This document shows, one piece after another, positions 25,965-36,069 of a stretch of 49,496 nt of DNA. Every line of letters begins with the position of its first letter. Position 1 is the first letter of the stretch. A program made the position numbers and the translations under genes. The notes beneath the pieces were generated by a model that ran no database searches, was not told the DNA's origin, and saw only the letters and a list, made by a program, of their open reading frames with translations. Origin of the DNA: Glaciecola sp. XM2 (GTDB taxonomy: Bacteria > Pseudomonadota > Gammaproteobacteria > Enterobacterales > Alteromonadaceae); assembly GCF_018595715.1 (NCBI RefSeq), contig NZ_JAHEOJ010000027.1, positions 81,719-131,214 of the forward strand. Direction: 5' to 3'.

Positions 25965-26753
25965 TTACCAGCGCTTGAGAATATCCTCATACAGCGCTTC
26001 ATCTAAGGTGCTCGGTGCGCTCTGATCAGGCAAATAAATATTGTCATATTCGTTGCTAGTTTTAAGGTTTTGGATACCTTCATTGAGTGCGTTTATCACA
26101 CTCTGCGCATTGGAAAAATTAGTGCTCATACCCAAGCTTATATCGACCACAAAAAGCGGTTTAGACGAGATGTACAAGGGTTCTTCATCAATCGCGACAA
26201 GGAGTTTGTTCATTTCATCAAGCATCACTTTATCCGCCACAATATAGTTCACGCGCTGCCCTGCGAGCTGTTGCATATTGCCGATAAAATCTGGTGATCG
26301 AGCCCAGTTAACCGCGCGTTGCGATCGCACTTGGTCGGTGTTGGCAAAGCGATTCTCCATGCCCACTCGCTTGCGATAGAGTTGATCAAGTCTGTTCATG
26401 CTAGCGGCATCGGCATCGGTGGAAGCAACGTGCAAATTTACTTGAGCATATGTTTGTGAATATACAAATCCACGCTGAGGATCATTGAGTGAGTAGTGGT
26501 CGATGTAACCATCAAATTGACCGCTACGTAATCCACTACCGGACCAAGCCTGAGTGGTCGCCGTAATGCTATGAGGCGTATCTTTGAGCGCCGCCGCAAC
26601 TAGGGCTGAAAGCCGAGATGGTTGGTTATTATCATTAATAAAGGTTTCTACTTTATTCCCAACTAAGTTAACTTCGTCAGCATGCACAAACGCTGTCGCG
26701 CTTATGCTGATCAATGCGGCACCTATCGCACATTTAAACCACTGCTTTATCAT
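25965..26753 (-). CDS. periplasmic solute-binding-like (SBP family 3) protein
   Basis: This 262-residue secreted protein has a signal peptide (cleavage near FVHADE) and the two-lobe periplasmic binding fold of the family-3 type: strand FDGYIDHY in lobe one, GMENRF and RVNYIVADKVMLDEM in lobe two, then SSKPLFVVDISLGMS. No ABC permease or ATPase is nearby, so it is probably an orphan sensor or binding protein rather than an importer subunit, as often in Alteromonadales. Ligand unknown. The gene is monocistronic on the minus strand. Confidence 0.7.
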   Translation of the reverse strand: MIKQWFKCAIGAALISISATAFVHADEVNLVGNKVETFINDNNQPSRLSALVAAALKDTPHSITATTQAWSGSGLRSGQFDGYIDHYSLNDPQRGFVYSQTYAQVNLHVASTDADAASMNRLDQLYRKRVGMENRFANTDQVRSQRAVNWARSPDFIGNMQQLAGQRVNYIVADKVMLDEMNKLLVAIDEEPLYISSKPLFVVDISLGMSTNFSNAQSVINALNEGIQNLKTSNEYDNIYLPDQSAPSTLDEALYEDILKRW

Positions 26754-26824
26754 TTATAACCTCTAATTAATATGTCATAGCTTAAAACGTACTTTTCGTC
26801 TGAATGGATTACATCTACGGTCGC

Positions 26825-28210
26825 TTATTCGCCAAATGCACCCGCTGGCCCAGGATAAACGACCGGGCTCTCATGTCCGTCGGTACTTACACTAGCAACA
26901 CCGAAAAAGTAGTTGTCGATAACAATATTTTCGAGGGTAAATTCAGTTACATTGCCCACATAACGACTAAATTGCCATTGCGGTGCGTCTGTTAAACGCC
27001 AATAGATTTTATAACCTTTAAGCTGAGGGTTTTCATCTTGTGGTAATGCTCCCCAGCTTAGTGTGGTAGAAGGTTGCACGGCACCACTAATGCTGACTTC
27101 AATAGGGGGCTTTGGTGCCCACGCCATAGACGCCAGTGATACAGCGTTTAGACCGGTAAGTTTGGCCGCGTAATCAAAGTCCACGCCGTCTATAGTATCA
27201 CCATATACAATGCCATCTTCGGTACGTAAATCTTGATGCTGGCGGTTATAATTTTCATTCGTTTCCATAATGCGCACGCCTGGGAACGCAAGGTCATTGA
27301 ATGGTCGATGATGCCCTCCGCGACGGAATCGGTCTAGACGATAGACGACCATAGTATCTAGATTTTCTATATAGCGGTCTGCCATCATGTCAATGTATCT
27401 GGCAAGGTTGCGGCTAGGTGAATCTACTTCACCGCCGGTAAAACGTCGTAAGTTGGCCTCTTGTTGTGTTTCTTGTTGCCGTGTTCCTTCAGCAAAAATT
27501 CTGGCCGTTGTGTTGTCGATAATGCCATTCACGCCTTCGATATTACCGATCATATCGTTATTTAACACGGCTTTGAGTTTCCAATCTTGCGCCTTTGCAT
27601 ATTCAGCCAATATACGCCCGCCGAACAAACCTTGCTCCTCACCCGCTAGGGCGGCATAAACAATACTGCCGTTGAAGGTATACTTAGAAAGTACTCTTGC
27701 CGCCTCGAGGGTGCCAGCAACTCCTGATGCATTATCATTTGCACCGGGCGCATCATCGGTGTAATTCATAATGTCGCTTACCCGAGAGTCGATATCTCCG
27801 CTCATCATCACATAGCGATTAGGATCGGTGCTGCCTCGTTGGATAGCAATCACACTTACAACTTCTACAGGGTCGGGTATTCTTCGCTCCCCAGATATGA
27901 CTTCAGATTGATAAAACACTTCTAAACATCCGCCACAATCTGCAGAGATTTTATCAAATTCTGCTTTTATCCAGCGTCTTGCAGCGCCAATGCCACGCGT
28001 GTCTGATTCAGTTTCTGATAGCGTATGGCGGGTGCCAAAACTGACTAGCGTCTGAATATCTTGCTCAATATTTTTAGCCGAAACCGCCTTTGCAATATCA
28101 TGTAGCTTCGCCTGATCTTCATACGTTAAGTTATCCTGTCGTGCTTGAGCAGAAGTAGATAACAAGCCAAGAAGAGTGATTGTGCTAATGTGCAGAAAGA
28201 AACGTTTCAT
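26825..28210 (-). CDS. secreted M28-family aminopeptidase with FnIII-like C-terminus
   Basis: This 461-residue secreted zinc peptidase has a signal peptide ending at SAQA, and an M28 catalytic domain: the Asp ligand in PGANDNASG, the catalytic pair E-E in LAGEEQGLFGG, the Asp ligand in NNDMIGN, and the C-terminal histidine around HHRPFNDLAFPGV. Residues about 370-461 (PPIEVSISGAVQPSTTLSW to the end) look like a fibronectin type III domain. It probably removes N-terminal amino acids from peptides outside the cell or in the periplasm. It is monocistronic. Confidence 0.88.
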   Translation of the reverse strand: MKRFFLHISTITLLGLLSTSAQARQDNLTYEDQAKLHDIAKAVSAKNIEQDIQTLVSFGTRHTLSETESDTRGIGAARRWIKAEFDKISADCGGCLEVFYQSEVISGERRIPDPVEVVSVIAIQRGSTDPNRYVMMSGDIDSRVSDIMNYTDDAPGANDNASGVAGTLEAARVLSKYTFNGSIVYAALAGEEQGLFGGRILAEYAKAQDWKLKAVLNNDMIGNIEGVNGIIDNTTARIFAEGTRQQETQQEANLRRFTGGEVDSPSRNLARYIDMMADRYIENLDTMVVYRLDRFRRGGHHRPFNDLAFPGVRIMETNENYNRQHQDLRTEDGIVYGDTIDGVDFDYAAKLTGLNAVSLASMAWAPKPPIEVSISGAVQPSTTLSWGALPQDENPQLKGYKIYWRLTDAPQWQFSRYVGNVTEFTLENIVIDNYFFGVASVSTDGHESPVVYPGPAGAFGE

Positions 28211-28283
28211 ATCGAGACCTCAAATTCATGTGGTATATAGAGTGAGCAAAACCATTACGCCATGCTCATCAGTAGCAATAACC

Positions 28284-28979
28284 TTATATGAAGGCAAAAG
28301 CGTCGCCTAGCATGTTCTCTGGCAACAGACCTAGTGGCAACAAATCATCCTTGATTACTTTGGCCATTTCAAAACGGCCGGCAACATACACTTGTTTGTT
28401 GCTAAACTCTTTAACGTCTTGCATGACTGCGTTATGCACGATCCCGCGCTTGCCTGCCCAGCTATCATCGGGATGTTCTACCACAGGAATATAAGAGAAT
28501 GTCGAGTGAGCGTCAGCTAGTGCTTGCAGTTGAGGCGTTTCATAAAGATCAGTTACTTTTTTCCCTCCCCAATATAGGCAGACCTTACGATTGGGTTGGT
28601 TTTTCAATATGTCTAACAAGATGGATTTGGTATATGAATACCCAGTGCCACCGGCAATCAAAATAGCGTCGAGCGAACTTTCTTGCAAGTAGGCTGTACC
28701 GTGAGCAATTTCTAGCGTCAGTGCATTGTCTTGCTCTAGCTTTTGCATCACCTCGTAAGCATATGGGTTAGCAGGTGTCGCACCAATATGAAGTTCTATC
28801 ACATCAGATTGATAAGGGGGATTTGCAATTGAAAATGGACGTTTATCTTGTGCGCCCATTACCACCTGTAAATATTGACCGGCCTTAAAAGATACCGCAG
28901 TGTCAGGTTGCAAAAGCACCTTGTACACATAAGGCGTTAGTTGCTCTTTGCTGAGCAACTGAGCTTGGGTGACTATCAT
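28284..28979 (-). CDS. fre: NAD(P)H-flavin reductase
   Basis: This 231-residue protein is a Fre/LuxG-type oxidoreductase that reduces free FMN, FAD or riboflavin with NAD(P)H. It has the FAD/flavin segment RPFSIANPP, the nucleotide segment ILIAGGTGYSYTKSIL and the closing GDAFAFI. Its order relative to ubiD is the same as in E. coli (ubiD then fre), separated by about 110 bases. Reduced FMN is needed to build prenyl-FMN, the cofactor of UbiD, which gives the pairing a rationale. Fre is soluble and cytoplasmic. Confidence 0.95.
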   Translation of the reverse strand: MIVTQAQLLSKEQLTPYVYKVLLQPDTAVSFKAGQYLQVVMGAQDKRPFSIANPPYQSDVIELHIGATPANPYAYEVMQKLEQDNALTLEIAHGTAYLQESSLDAILIAGGTGYSYTKSILLDILKNQPNRKVCLYWGGKKVTDLYETPQLQALADAHSTFSYIPVVEHPDDSWAGKRGIVHNAVMQDVKEFSNKQVYVAGRFEMAKVIKDDLLPLGLLPENMLGDAFAFI

Positions 28980-29088
28980 GTAATTCCTAATTAATGTGCT
29001 GTATTGAGTATTGTTTATTGCAGCAATAAGAACGCCAGTGGCGCCCTAATTGATTGTTCGGCAGCTTGTTAAATGCTGCTCTTTTCAT

Positions 29089-30552
29089 TTATATGCCTAA
29101 CTCGTCCCAAATCGCGTCAACTTTATCTTTGACCGCTTGGTCCATGATAATTGGAGTACCCCACTCTCGGTCCGTCTCTCCGGGCATTTTGTTGGTGGCA
29201 TCTAGCCCCATTTTAGAGCCAAGTCCGGAAACAGGTGATGCAAAATCCAAATAATCTATAGGAGTGTTTTCAATCAAGGTTGTATCACGCGCTGGGTCCA
29301 TGCGCGTAGTGATTGCCCAAATCACGTCATTCCAGTCGCGAGCGTTGACATCATCATCACATACTATCACGAATTTGGTATACATGAATTGTCTCAGGAA
29401 TGACCAAACACCCATCATGACGCGCTTGGCGTGTCCAGGATACTGTTTTTTCATGGTCACAACAGCCATTCTGTAAGAGCACCCTTCTGGGGGAAGATAG
29501 AAATCAACAATTTCTGGGAACTGTTTTTGTAAGATGGGCACAAAGACTTCGTTAAGTGCAACACCCAAAATTGCCGGTTCATCCGGTGGGCGTCCCGTGT
29601 AGGTGCTGTGATAAATAGGGTTATCTCTATGGGTAATATGCGTAATGGTAAACACCGGAAATGAATCAACTTCATTATAATAACCGGTATGGTCTCCATA
29701 TGGCCCTTCATCTGCTACTTCATCTTGTGCGATGTAACCCTCAAGCACAATTTCTGCGCTTGCAGGCACTTGCAAGTCATTAGAAATGCACTGCACAACT
29801 TCGGTTTTGTCTCCACGTAGCAAACCAGCAAAAGCATATTCAGACAATGTATCTGGGACAGGTGTTACTGCTCCTAAAATAGTCGCAGGATCAGCTCCTA
29901 AAGCGACCGAGACGGGATATGGTTCACCCGGGTTCGTTTGACACCATTCTCTGAAGTCTAACGCACCACCTCTATGAGATAACCAGCGCATGATGATTTT
30001 ATTCTTCGCGATAACCTGCTGACGGTAAATCCCTAAGTTTTGGCGTTTTTTATGTGGACCCCTAGTAACTGAAAGCCCCCACGTAATAAGCGGTGCTGCA
30101 TCACCGGGCCAACAGCGCTGGATAGGTAGTTTATAAATATCGACATCATCGCCACTAATAATGTTTTGCTGGCATGGCGCTTTTTTTACAACTTTTGCAG
30201 GCATATTTAATACTTGTTTAAAAACAGGTATTTTACTCACCAAGTCTTTTAAGCCTTTTGGTGGCTCAGGTTCTTTTAAAAACGCCAAGAGTTTGCCAAC
30301 TTCACGGAGCGCTTCTACAGAGGTTTGGCCCATACCGAGTGCAACACGCTCTGGGGTACCAAATAAGTTCGCCAGCACGGGGATATCGCTACCTTTCGGA
30401 TTTTCAAAAAGTAATGCTGGACCACCAGCGCGCAATGTACGATCTGCGATTTCAGTCATTTCCAAATCGGTGTCAATTTCCATCGTAATACGCTTGAGCT
30501 GGCCTTGCTTTTCTAGCTGCTCAATGAAATCTCTTAAGTCTTTATACTTCAT
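29089..30552 (-). CDS. ubiD: 4-hydroxy-3-polyprenylbenzoate decarboxylase
   Basis: UbiD removes the carboxyl group of 3-polyprenyl-4-hydroxybenzoate in ubiquinone synthesis, using the prenylated FMN made by UbiX. The 487-residue length fits E. coli UbiD (497). Family blocks include the start [19 protein letters not shown], the NIGIYRQQ-like prFMN segment ([10 protein letters not shown]), and [13 protein letters not shown] with the active-site acid residues. It is divergent from motX and followed by fre. No oddities in the sequence were seen. Confidence 0.97.
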   Translation of the reverse strand: MKYKDLRDFIEQLEKQGQLKRITMEIDTDLEMTEIADRTLRAGGPALLFENPKGSDIPVLANLFGTPERVALGMGQTSVEALREVGKLLAFLKEPEPPKGLKDLVSKIPVFKQVLNMPAKVVKKAPCQQNIISGDDVDIYKLPIQRCWPGDAAPLITWGLSVTRGPHKKRQNLGIYRQQVIAKNKIIMRWLSHRGGALDFREWCQTNPGEPYPVSVALGADPATILGAVTPVPDTLSEYAFAGLLRGDKTEVVQCISNDLQVPASAEIVLEGYIAQDEVADEGPYGDHTGYYNEVDSFPVFTITHITHRDNPIYHSTYTGRPPDEPAILGVALNEVFVPILQKQFPEIVDFYLPPEGCSYRMAVVTMKKQYPGHAKRVMMGVWSFLRQFMYTKFVIVCDDDVNARDWNDVIWAITTRMDPARDTTLIENTPIDYLDFASPVSGLGSKMGLDATNKMPGETDREWGTPIIMDQAVKDKVDAIWDELGI

Positions 30553-30664
30553 GTTTATAACGGTCTCTTGGTGCGTAAATCAATCGTCTTGGCGGTCTGC
30601 ATTGATTTAACAATGCGAGCAGAATGAAATATATTACATGAATTTTGCGATAACCGTTTAATCC

Positions 30665-30692
30665 CTTAATGAATTGTTTCTAATGCCGATAC
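30665..30692 (+). promoter_or_regulatory. sigma-28 (FliA) promoter of motX
   Basis: CTTAA (30665-30669), a 15-base spacer and GCCGATAC (30685-30692) match the flagellar sigma-28 pattern CTAAA-N15-GCCGATAA with two mismatches. It lies 34 bases before the motX ATG and fits late flagellar expression, as motX in Vibrio is a late flagellar gene. Confidence 0.6.
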
Positions 30693-30726
30693 CATATTAA
30701 TCATGATTGCGCTTGTGGAGCTAACT

Positions 30727-31359
30727 ATGTCCAGACTATTTTTTACCCTCATTATCGGTGTCTTACTGACGCTATCTTGTGCAGGCAATGCTCGCGCGCA
30801 GCAGCTAGAAGCTGTGCAATTGTATTCACAGGATGACCTTATCAAGCTGATTAATAAAAATGAACACTTACAACGAGTGGTCGCTGACCGCTGTCAACTT
30901 GTGCAAGACATTGAAGCCCGCGCTGATATTATGCGTGTGCCGGCCTATCAATTCTTATGGGGTGATATGTTGGCGTGGGGTGTTTGTGTTGAAGAAAACC
31001 CTGTGCAAGGTATTCACTATATCCAACAAGCGGCTAACCAAGGACTACCAGCAGCTTTAGAGCAATTAGGCCGCTATCACGTCAGAGGCATTTTGGTTCA
31101 AGAGGATAAAAAGCGCGCGGTGATATATTTACGTGAAGCCTCTGCATTAGGCAGCTTACAAGCACAACTTCAACTTGCTGAACTATTTATAGATGGTTAT
31201 GGCAGTCCCTATGATTTTGAAGATTTGTATCATTGGCTTTACAACGCGGTGACCAGTGATTCAGGTATGCATCAAAAAATCGCCAGTTATATGCGTGAAC
31301 TTGAATTTTTAATGCACCCTAAAGCGGTCAGAACGGCACGTAGACCTCTTAGCGATTAA
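30727..31359 (+). CDS. motX: sodium-type flagellar motor protein MotX
   Basis: MotX is a periplasmic T-ring component that, with MotY, anchors the PomA/PomB stator of sodium-driven polar flagella. The 210-residue protein has a signal peptide ending near NARA, then the MotX-specific block RVVADRCQLVQDIEARADIMRVP, PAYQFLWGDMLAWGVCVE, and Sel1-like repeats (AANQGLPAALEQLGRYH and SALGSLQAQLQLAELFIDG). The ATG giving MSRLFFTLI was preferred, with TGGAG before it, over one eight codons upstream. Its promoter is sigma-28-like. Other motor genes are not in the window. Confidence 0.95.
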   Translation: MSRLFFTLIIGVLLTLSCAGNARAQQLEAVQLYSQDDLIKLINKNEHLQRVVADRCQLVQDIEARADIMRVPAYQFLWGDMLAWGVCVEENPVQGIHYIQQAANQGLPAALEQLGRYHVRGILVQEDKKRAVIYLREASALGSLQAQLQLAELFIDGYGSPYDFEDLYHWLYNAVTSDSGMHQKIASYMRELEFLMHPKAVRTARRPLSD

Positions 31360-31456
31360 GGGTTCTTGCAGGGCTAAAAGCCGCAGATGACCATTGCGGA
31401 TTATACAAAATAAAAATTGTTTTGCTGATCAATGAACGCTTCATTTGTTCTGCTGT

Positions 31457-31462
31457 TATACT
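31457..31462 (+). promoter_or_regulatory. -10 box of the rnr promoter
   Basis: TATACT lies 36 bases before the rnr ATG, preceded by TGT. No clear -35 box at the correct distance was found. Confidence 0.35.
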
Positions 31463-31498
31463 ATGCGCAAAATAACAGCAATATATTGAAAATACTGA

Positions 31499-33847
31499 AT
31501 GAGTAAAGACCCGCATTTTGCGCGTGAAAAAGAAAAATATGAAAACCCGGTAGCAAGCCGAGAATACCTACTGAGCATTTTAAAAGAAAATAAAGCGCCG
31601 CTCTCGTTTCTTGAGATTTGTCAGATGGTAAAAGCTAACGACGAAGACAGTCGTATTGGCATACAACGCAGACTTCGAGCCATGGAGCGAGAAGGTCAAA
31701 TCGCGTTTACCCGCGAAAAAAAATATGAAGTACAAAAGCAAGCTGAGTTAATTAGAGGCACGGTCATCGGGCATAGAGATGGCTTTGGCTTTTTGAAGCA
31801 CTCCCTCACGGAAAAAGATTATTTTATCCCTGTACACCAAATGGCGACTGTCATTCATGGTGATGTGGTTGAAGGTACTATCGATGGGCAAGATCGCAGG
31901 GGCCGAACGGAGTTTCGTGTCAATCGCGTTATTGAGCCACGCCAGGAAGCGATTGTAGGCCGGTACTACGTAGAGCAAGGTGTGGGCATGGTCATTCCAG
32001 ATGACAACCGCATTTGCCACGAAATCATGATTTCTGAAGGTAACGATAAAGGTGCTAGGCAGGGTAATGTTGTGGTAGTTGAAATCACGCAGCGTCCTCG
32101 TCGGCACGTCAGCGCCATAGGTAAAGTAAGCGAAGTACTTGGTGAGCATATGGCTCCAGGTATGGAAATTGAGACTGCGCTGCGTAATTTCGAAATTCCT
32201 CATCAATGGCCCAAGAGCGTTGCCAAATCGCTAGAGTCTTTAACCGAAGAGGTGCCTGAAGAGGCAAAAGAAGGGCGTATCGATTTGCGTCAGTTACCTT
32301 TGGTGACGATAGACGGAGAAGATGCTAGAGACTTCGATGATGCAGTTTATTGCCAGCCTATAGAAGGTGGTGGTTGGCAGCTGTGGGTAGCCATTGCTGA
32401 TGTAAGCAGTTACGTGCGAGTTGGCACTGCGCTTGATACCGAAGCGCAAAATCGCGGAACCTCTGTTTACTTTCCCGAAAAAGTCATTCCTATGCTGCCT
32501 GAGGTGCTATCAAACGGATTATGCTCCTTAAACCCTGAAGTCGACCGTTTGTGCATGGTTTGCGAAATGAGCATCGACAAGCGCGGCAAGTTAAAAGAAT
32601 ATCAATTCTATGAGGCAGTGATGCGCTCTCACGCCCGCCTTACCTATCAAAAAGTGTGGCATATATTACAGGGTGATGAGACCCTTATTGAGCGCTACAA
32701 ACCTCGTGTTGATGATTTGCACCATCTGAATGACTTGTTTGGCGCCTTGAAGTTGGCAAGAACCGGCCGTGGAGCCATTGAATTTGAGACTCAAGAAACT
32801 AAGTTTGTATTTAATGCTCAACGTAAAATAGAAAACATCGTTCCGCTTATCAGAAATGATGCACACAAAATCATTGAAGAATGCATGATTATGGCCAATG
32901 TTTGTGCGGCGCAGTTTATTGAAAAGCACACCGCAGAAGCACTCTTTAGAGTGCATGACAAGCCAGATGAAGATCGCCTTCTGACCTTTAAAAACTATTT
33001 ACGAGAAATTGGCATTGAGTTCACCTCCGGTGACCAACCTTCGCCTCATGAGTTTACAAAAGTCATCCACAAAACGGCTCATCGCTTAGATAAAGAATTA
33101 ATCCAAACGATGTTATTAAGATCCATGAAGCAGGCGGTTTATGACGGAAACAACATTGGGCATTTTGGCTTGGCGCTAGAGGCCTATGCGCACTTTACCT
33201 CACCTATTCGTCGTTATCCTGATCTGATTGTGCATCGGGTGATTAAAGCCATCATTAATAAGGTAAATGGTAACAAAGGGTGCAAAGGCGCGAAATTTTA
33301 CACCGAAGATGAAATATCACAGCTTGGTGAGCAATGCTCGGTTGCTGAACGACGGGCAGATGATGCGACACGAGACGTATCTGATTGGTTAAAATGCGAG
33401 TTTATGCAAGACCATGTGGGTGATGTTTTTGATGGCGTTGTGGCGTCTGTTACAAACTTTGGTTTGTTTGTGCGTTTGAATGATTATCATATAGATGGTT
33501 TAGTGCACATTACATCGTTAGCATCTGATTTTTATCGCTATGATGAAGTAAAGCAATGTTTGGTTGGCGAAAGTTATGGCCTGACATACCGCTTAGGTGA
33601 CCCGCTAAAAGTCAAAGTGGCAGCTGTTAATTTAGACGAGCGCAAAATTGATTTGATTTTAGATGGTATGCCCGCCATTACTCGCAAGTTGAAAAGTGGA
33701 AAGGGCAAAACACGCGGTGATAAAGAGAAGGGCGCAAATAAGCCAAATACGCAAAAACCACCTCGCGCTTCAAAATCTAAGGGGAAACGTAAGGCTGGGA
33801 CAGACAATAAGCGAAACAAAAGCTCGCGCAATAAGCCAAAGCGATAG
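31499..33847 (+). CDS. rnr: ribonuclease R
   Basis: RNase R is a processive 3'-to-5' exoribonuclease that degrades structured RNA and works in trans-translation with tmRNA. The 782-residue protein shows the order expected: N-terminal winged-helix region (1-80), cold-shock domains (GTVIGHRDGFGFL), the RNB catalytic domain with its metal cluster TIDGEDARDFDDAVY, an S1 domain (GDVFDGVVASVTNFGLFVRL) near 640-720, and a lysine/arginine-rich tail typical of RNase R. It is 10 bp from rlmB, so the two are an operon as in E. coli. NsrR, found upstream in E. coli, is not here. Confidence 0.97.
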   Translation: MSKDPHFAREKEKYENPVASREYLLSILKENKAPLSFLEICQMVKANDEDSRIGIQRRLRAMEREGQIAFTREKKYEVQKQAELIRGTVIGHRDGFGFLKHSLTEKDYFIPVHQMATVIHGDVVEGTIDGQDRRGRTEFRVNRVIEPRQEAIVGRYYVEQGVGMVIPDDNRICHEIMISEGNDKGARQGNVVVVEITQRPRRHVSAIGKVSEVLGEHMAPGMEIETALRNFEIPHQWPKSVAKSLESLTEEVPEEAKEGRIDLRQLPLVTIDGEDARDFDDAVYCQPIEGGGWQLWVAIADVSSYVRVGTALDTEAQNRGTSVYFPEKVIPMLPEVLSNGLCSLNPEVDRLCMVCEMSIDKRGKLKEYQFYEAVMRSHARLTYQKVWHILQGDETLIERYKPRVDDLHHLNDLFGALKLARTGRGAIEFETQETKFVFNAQRKIENIVPLIRNDAHKIIEECMIMANVCAAQFIEKHTAEALFRVHDKPDEDRLLTFKNYLREIGIEFTSGDQPSPHEFTKVIHKTAHRLDKELIQTMLLRSMKQAVYDGNNIGHFGLALEAYAHFTSPIRRYPDLIVHRVIKAIINKVNGNKGCKGAKFYTEDEISQLGEQCSVAERRADDATRDVSDWLKCEFMQDHVGDVFDGVVASVTNFGLFVRLNDYHIDGLVHITSLASDFYRYDEVKQCLVGESYGLTYRLGDPLKVKVAAVNLDERKIDLILDGMPAITRKLKSGKGKTRGDKEKGANKPNTQKPPRASKSKGKRKAGTDNKRNKSSRNKPKR

Positions 33848-33857
33848 GAGTATTTAA

Positions 33858-34613
33858 GTGGCGCAACACGAGTATTTATATGGGTTACACACCATCGCGG
33901 CGGTTTTAGAGTCAGAACCTGAGCGGTTACTAGAAATCATGATCGCAAAAGGTCGAAATGACGACAGAATCAACCAGATCGTTAGTCTCGCACGCAAACA
34001 GTCTATTGCCGTTCAGTTTTGTCAGAGAAAAACCCTGGACGATAAAGCGAAAGGAGAGCAACATCAGGGTATTTTAGCGCGTGCGAAGCCTGCCAAAGTT
34101 CTAAATGAAGCCGATTTAGATCGTATCGTGGAGCAACAAACCACGCCGTTTTTTTTGGTACTTGATGGCGTGACTGATCCGCATAACCTAGGCGCGTGCT
34201 TGAGAAATGCCGATGCAGCGGGCGTGCATGCGGTGATTGTTCCAAAAGACAACTCGGCTTCTATCACTCCAGTAGTAAGAAAAGTGGCCGTTGGCGCAGC
34301 TGAAACAATACCGTTGATTCAAGTTACCAACCTATCTAGAACACTTAAGCAACTGCAACAGGCAGGCGTTTGGGTTGTAGGAACAGCGGGTGAAGCCCAA
34401 CAGTTGATTTACGAGTGCAAACTCAATGGTGCAATTGCCATTGTGATGGGCGCTGAGGGCAAGGGAATGCGAAGATTAACCCGAGAAACGTGCGATGAAC
34501 TGGTGAAACTACCTATGGCGGGCACGGTTTCAAGTTTAAACGTGTCGGTTGCATCGGGCATTTGCTTGTTTGAAGTGGTGCGACAGCGGTCTTTAACTGC
34601 CAAAAAATTGTAA
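33858..34613 (+). CDS. rlmB: 23S rRNA (guanosine-2'-O)-methyltransferase
   Basis: RlmB methylates the 2'-O of G2251 in the 23S rRNA peptidyl-transferase region. The 251-residue SpoU/TrmH-family protein has an N-terminal substrate-binding domain ([13 protein letters not shown]) and the SpoU motifs: [30 protein letters not shown] and [18 protein letters not shown], which form the knotted AdoMet site. The start is GTG after AGGAG. It is cotranscribed with rnr (10-base gap) and no terminator was seen before the spc promoter, so some readthrough into the ribosomal operon is possible. Confidence 0.97.
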   Translation: MAQHEYLYGLHTIAAVLESEPERLLEIMIAKGRNDDRINQIVSLARKQSIAVQFCQRKTLDDKAKGEQHQGILARAKPAKVLNEADLDRIVEQQTTPFFLVLDGVTDPHNLGACLRNADAAGVHAVIVPKDNSASITPVVRKVAVGAAETIPLIQVTNLSRTLKQLQQAGVWVVGTAGEAQQLIYECKLNGAIAIVMGAEGKGMRRLTRETCDELVKLPMAGTVSSLNVSVASGICLFEVVRQRSLTAKKL

Positions 34614-34692
34614 TTTACGCCCTATTTTTCTTATTTCTGAAATTATCTGCTTTTAAAGCTAAATTAAACTACACGTCACCATCCTTTTCTGT

Positions 34693-34698
34693 TATAGT
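34693..34698 (+). promoter_or_regulatory. candidate spc operon promoter (-10 box)
   Basis: TATAGT precedes the GC-rich discriminator TTCGCGCCC, typical of growth-rate-controlled ribosomal promoters; the -35 (TACACG, 17 bases upstream) is weak. It gives a leader of about 100 bases before rplN. In E. coli a separate spc promoter also lies immediately upstream of rplN. Confidence 0.45.
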
Positions 34699-34805
34699 TT
34701 CGCGCCCTTTTTGTAGGGGTATGGTCTATTTTTCTCAGTTTTTTGAGATTTTATAGCAGCTTAGCGGCTCGAAAGAGTCATAATTTAACAGCGGAGCACT
34801 AACTA

Positions 34806-35174
34806 ATGATCCAAATGCAAACTAACCTGGATGTTGCCGACAACTCCGGCGCTCGCAGGGTTCAGTGTATTAAGGTTCTTGGTGGCTCGCATCGCCGTTA
34901 TGCACATATCGGTGACATCATCAAAGTTACTGTCAAGGAAGCAATTCCTCGCGGTAAAGTAAAAAAAGGTGACGTTCTGAATGCAGTGGTGGTGCGTACT
35001 AGGAAAGGCGTTCGTCGAGCTGATGGTTCTACTATCCGTTTTGATAACAACGCAGCTGTTTTGCTTAACGCAAACAAGCAACCTATTGGTACGCGTATCT
35101 TTGGCCCGGTCACACGTGAGCTTCGTGGAGATAACTTCATGAAAATCATTTCTTTGGCCCCAGAGGTACTATAA
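34806..35174 (+). CDS. rplN: 50S ribosomal protein L14
   Basis: The 122-residue L14 binds 23S rRNA near the 30S interface. [31 protein letters not shown] and the [22 protein letters not shown] block are near-identical to other gammaproteobacteria. It is the first gene of the spc operon; a GGAG ribosome site sits ten bases upstream. The S10-operon gene that usually precedes it (rpsQ) is absent. Confidence 0.98.
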   Translation: MIQMQTNLDVADNSGARRVQCIKVLGGSHRRYAHIGDIIKVTVKEAIPRGKVKKGDVLNAVVVRTRKGVRRADGSTIRFDNNAAVLLNANKQPIGTRIFGPVTRELRGDNFMKIISLAPEVL

Positions 35175-35186
35175 GGAGTCACGATA

Positions 35187-35501
35187 ATGGCTAATAAAAT
35201 TCGTCGTGATGATGAAGTAGTCGTATTAGCGGGTAAAGACAAAGGAAAGCACGGAAAAGTATTACGTGTTGTGAATGAGTCTAACCGCGTTTATGTAGAT
35301 GGCGTTAACGTTGTCAAGAAACACCAAAAAGGAAACCCGCAAGCGGGCGAGCCTGGCGGTATCATTGACAAGGAAGCTTCTATTCACGTTTCAAATGTAG
35401 CGATTGTTAACTCGGCAACGGGTAAAGCAGATCGCGTTGGTTTCCGTTTTGAAGATGGTAAGAAAGTTCGTTTCTTTAAGTCTAACGGCGACTTAGTTTA
35501 A
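35187..35501 (+). CDS. rplX: 50S ribosomal protein L24
   Basis: The 104-residue L24 starts assembly of the 50S subunit by binding the 5' end of 23S rRNA. It has the KOW motif in [19 protein letters not shown] and the [17 protein letters not shown] strand. AAGGAG precedes the ATG. It is 12 bases after rplN. Confidence 0.98.
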   Translation: MANKIRRDDEVVVLAGKDKGKHGKVLRVVNESNRVYVDGVNVVKKHQKGNPQAGEPGGIIDKEASIHVSNVAIVNSATGKADRVGFRFEDGKKVRFFKSNGDLV

Positions 35502-35518
35502 ATTTATTGGAGAGTACG

Positions 35519-36058
35519 ATGGCGAAACTGCATGATTTCTACAAAGAAACAGTAGTAGCTGAACTTGCAAAGCAGTTCGGGTACAAAAGCGTCATGCAAG
35601 TCCCTCGGATTGAAAAAATCACCTTAAACATGGGTTTAGGTGAAGCAGTAGCGGATAAAAAAGTGCTAGAGTCTGCGCAAGCAGACATGGCCGCTATCGC
35701 TGGTCAAAAACCAGTGGTAACCGTTGCTAGAAAATCTGTAGCGGGTTTTAAAATCCGTGAAGGTTATCCGATTGGCTGCAAGGTAACCCTACGAGGCGAC
35801 CGCATGTGGGAATTCTTAGAAAGACTTATTTCTATCACAATTCCACGTATCCGTGACTTCCGTGGTCTCAACCCGAAATCTTTTGACGGTAGAGGCAACT
35901 ACAGCATGGGTGTGCGCGAGCAAATCATCTTCCCTGAAATCGATTTCGATAAAGTGGATAAAGTGCGCGGTATGGATATTACTATCACTACCAGTGCTGA
36001 AACTAACGAAGAAGCGCATGCATTATTAACTGCATTCAACTTCCCGTTTAGAAAATAA
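35519..36058 (+). CDS. rplE: 50S ribosomal protein L5
   Basis: L5 (179 residues) binds 5S rRNA and contacts the P-site tRNA. The start is the ATG giving [13 protein letters not shown], the same as E. coli; TTG four codons upstream overlaps the GGAG ribosome site. In E. coli S8 represses the spc operon by binding a helix at this start; a CTAC/GTAG pair around codons 6-13 keeps part of that helix here, so the same control is likely but not proved. It is intact and lies between rplX and rpsN. Confidence 0.97.
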   Translation: MAKLHDFYKETVVAELAKQFGYKSVMQVPRIEKITLNMGLGEAVADKKVLESAQADMAAIAGQKPVVTVARKSVAGFKIREGYPIGCKVTLRGDRMWEFLERLISITIPRIRDFRGLNPKSFDGRGNYSMGVREQIIFPEIDFDKVDKVRGMDITITTSAETNEEAHALLTAFNFPFRK

Positions 36059-36069
36059 GGTGTAGGGTT

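Noticed and set aside
34736-34757. Weak hairpin after rlmB as a terminator
   Set aside because: Only five base pairs (TCTCA/TGAGA) that are AT-rich; too weak, and it lies downstream of the likely spc promoter.
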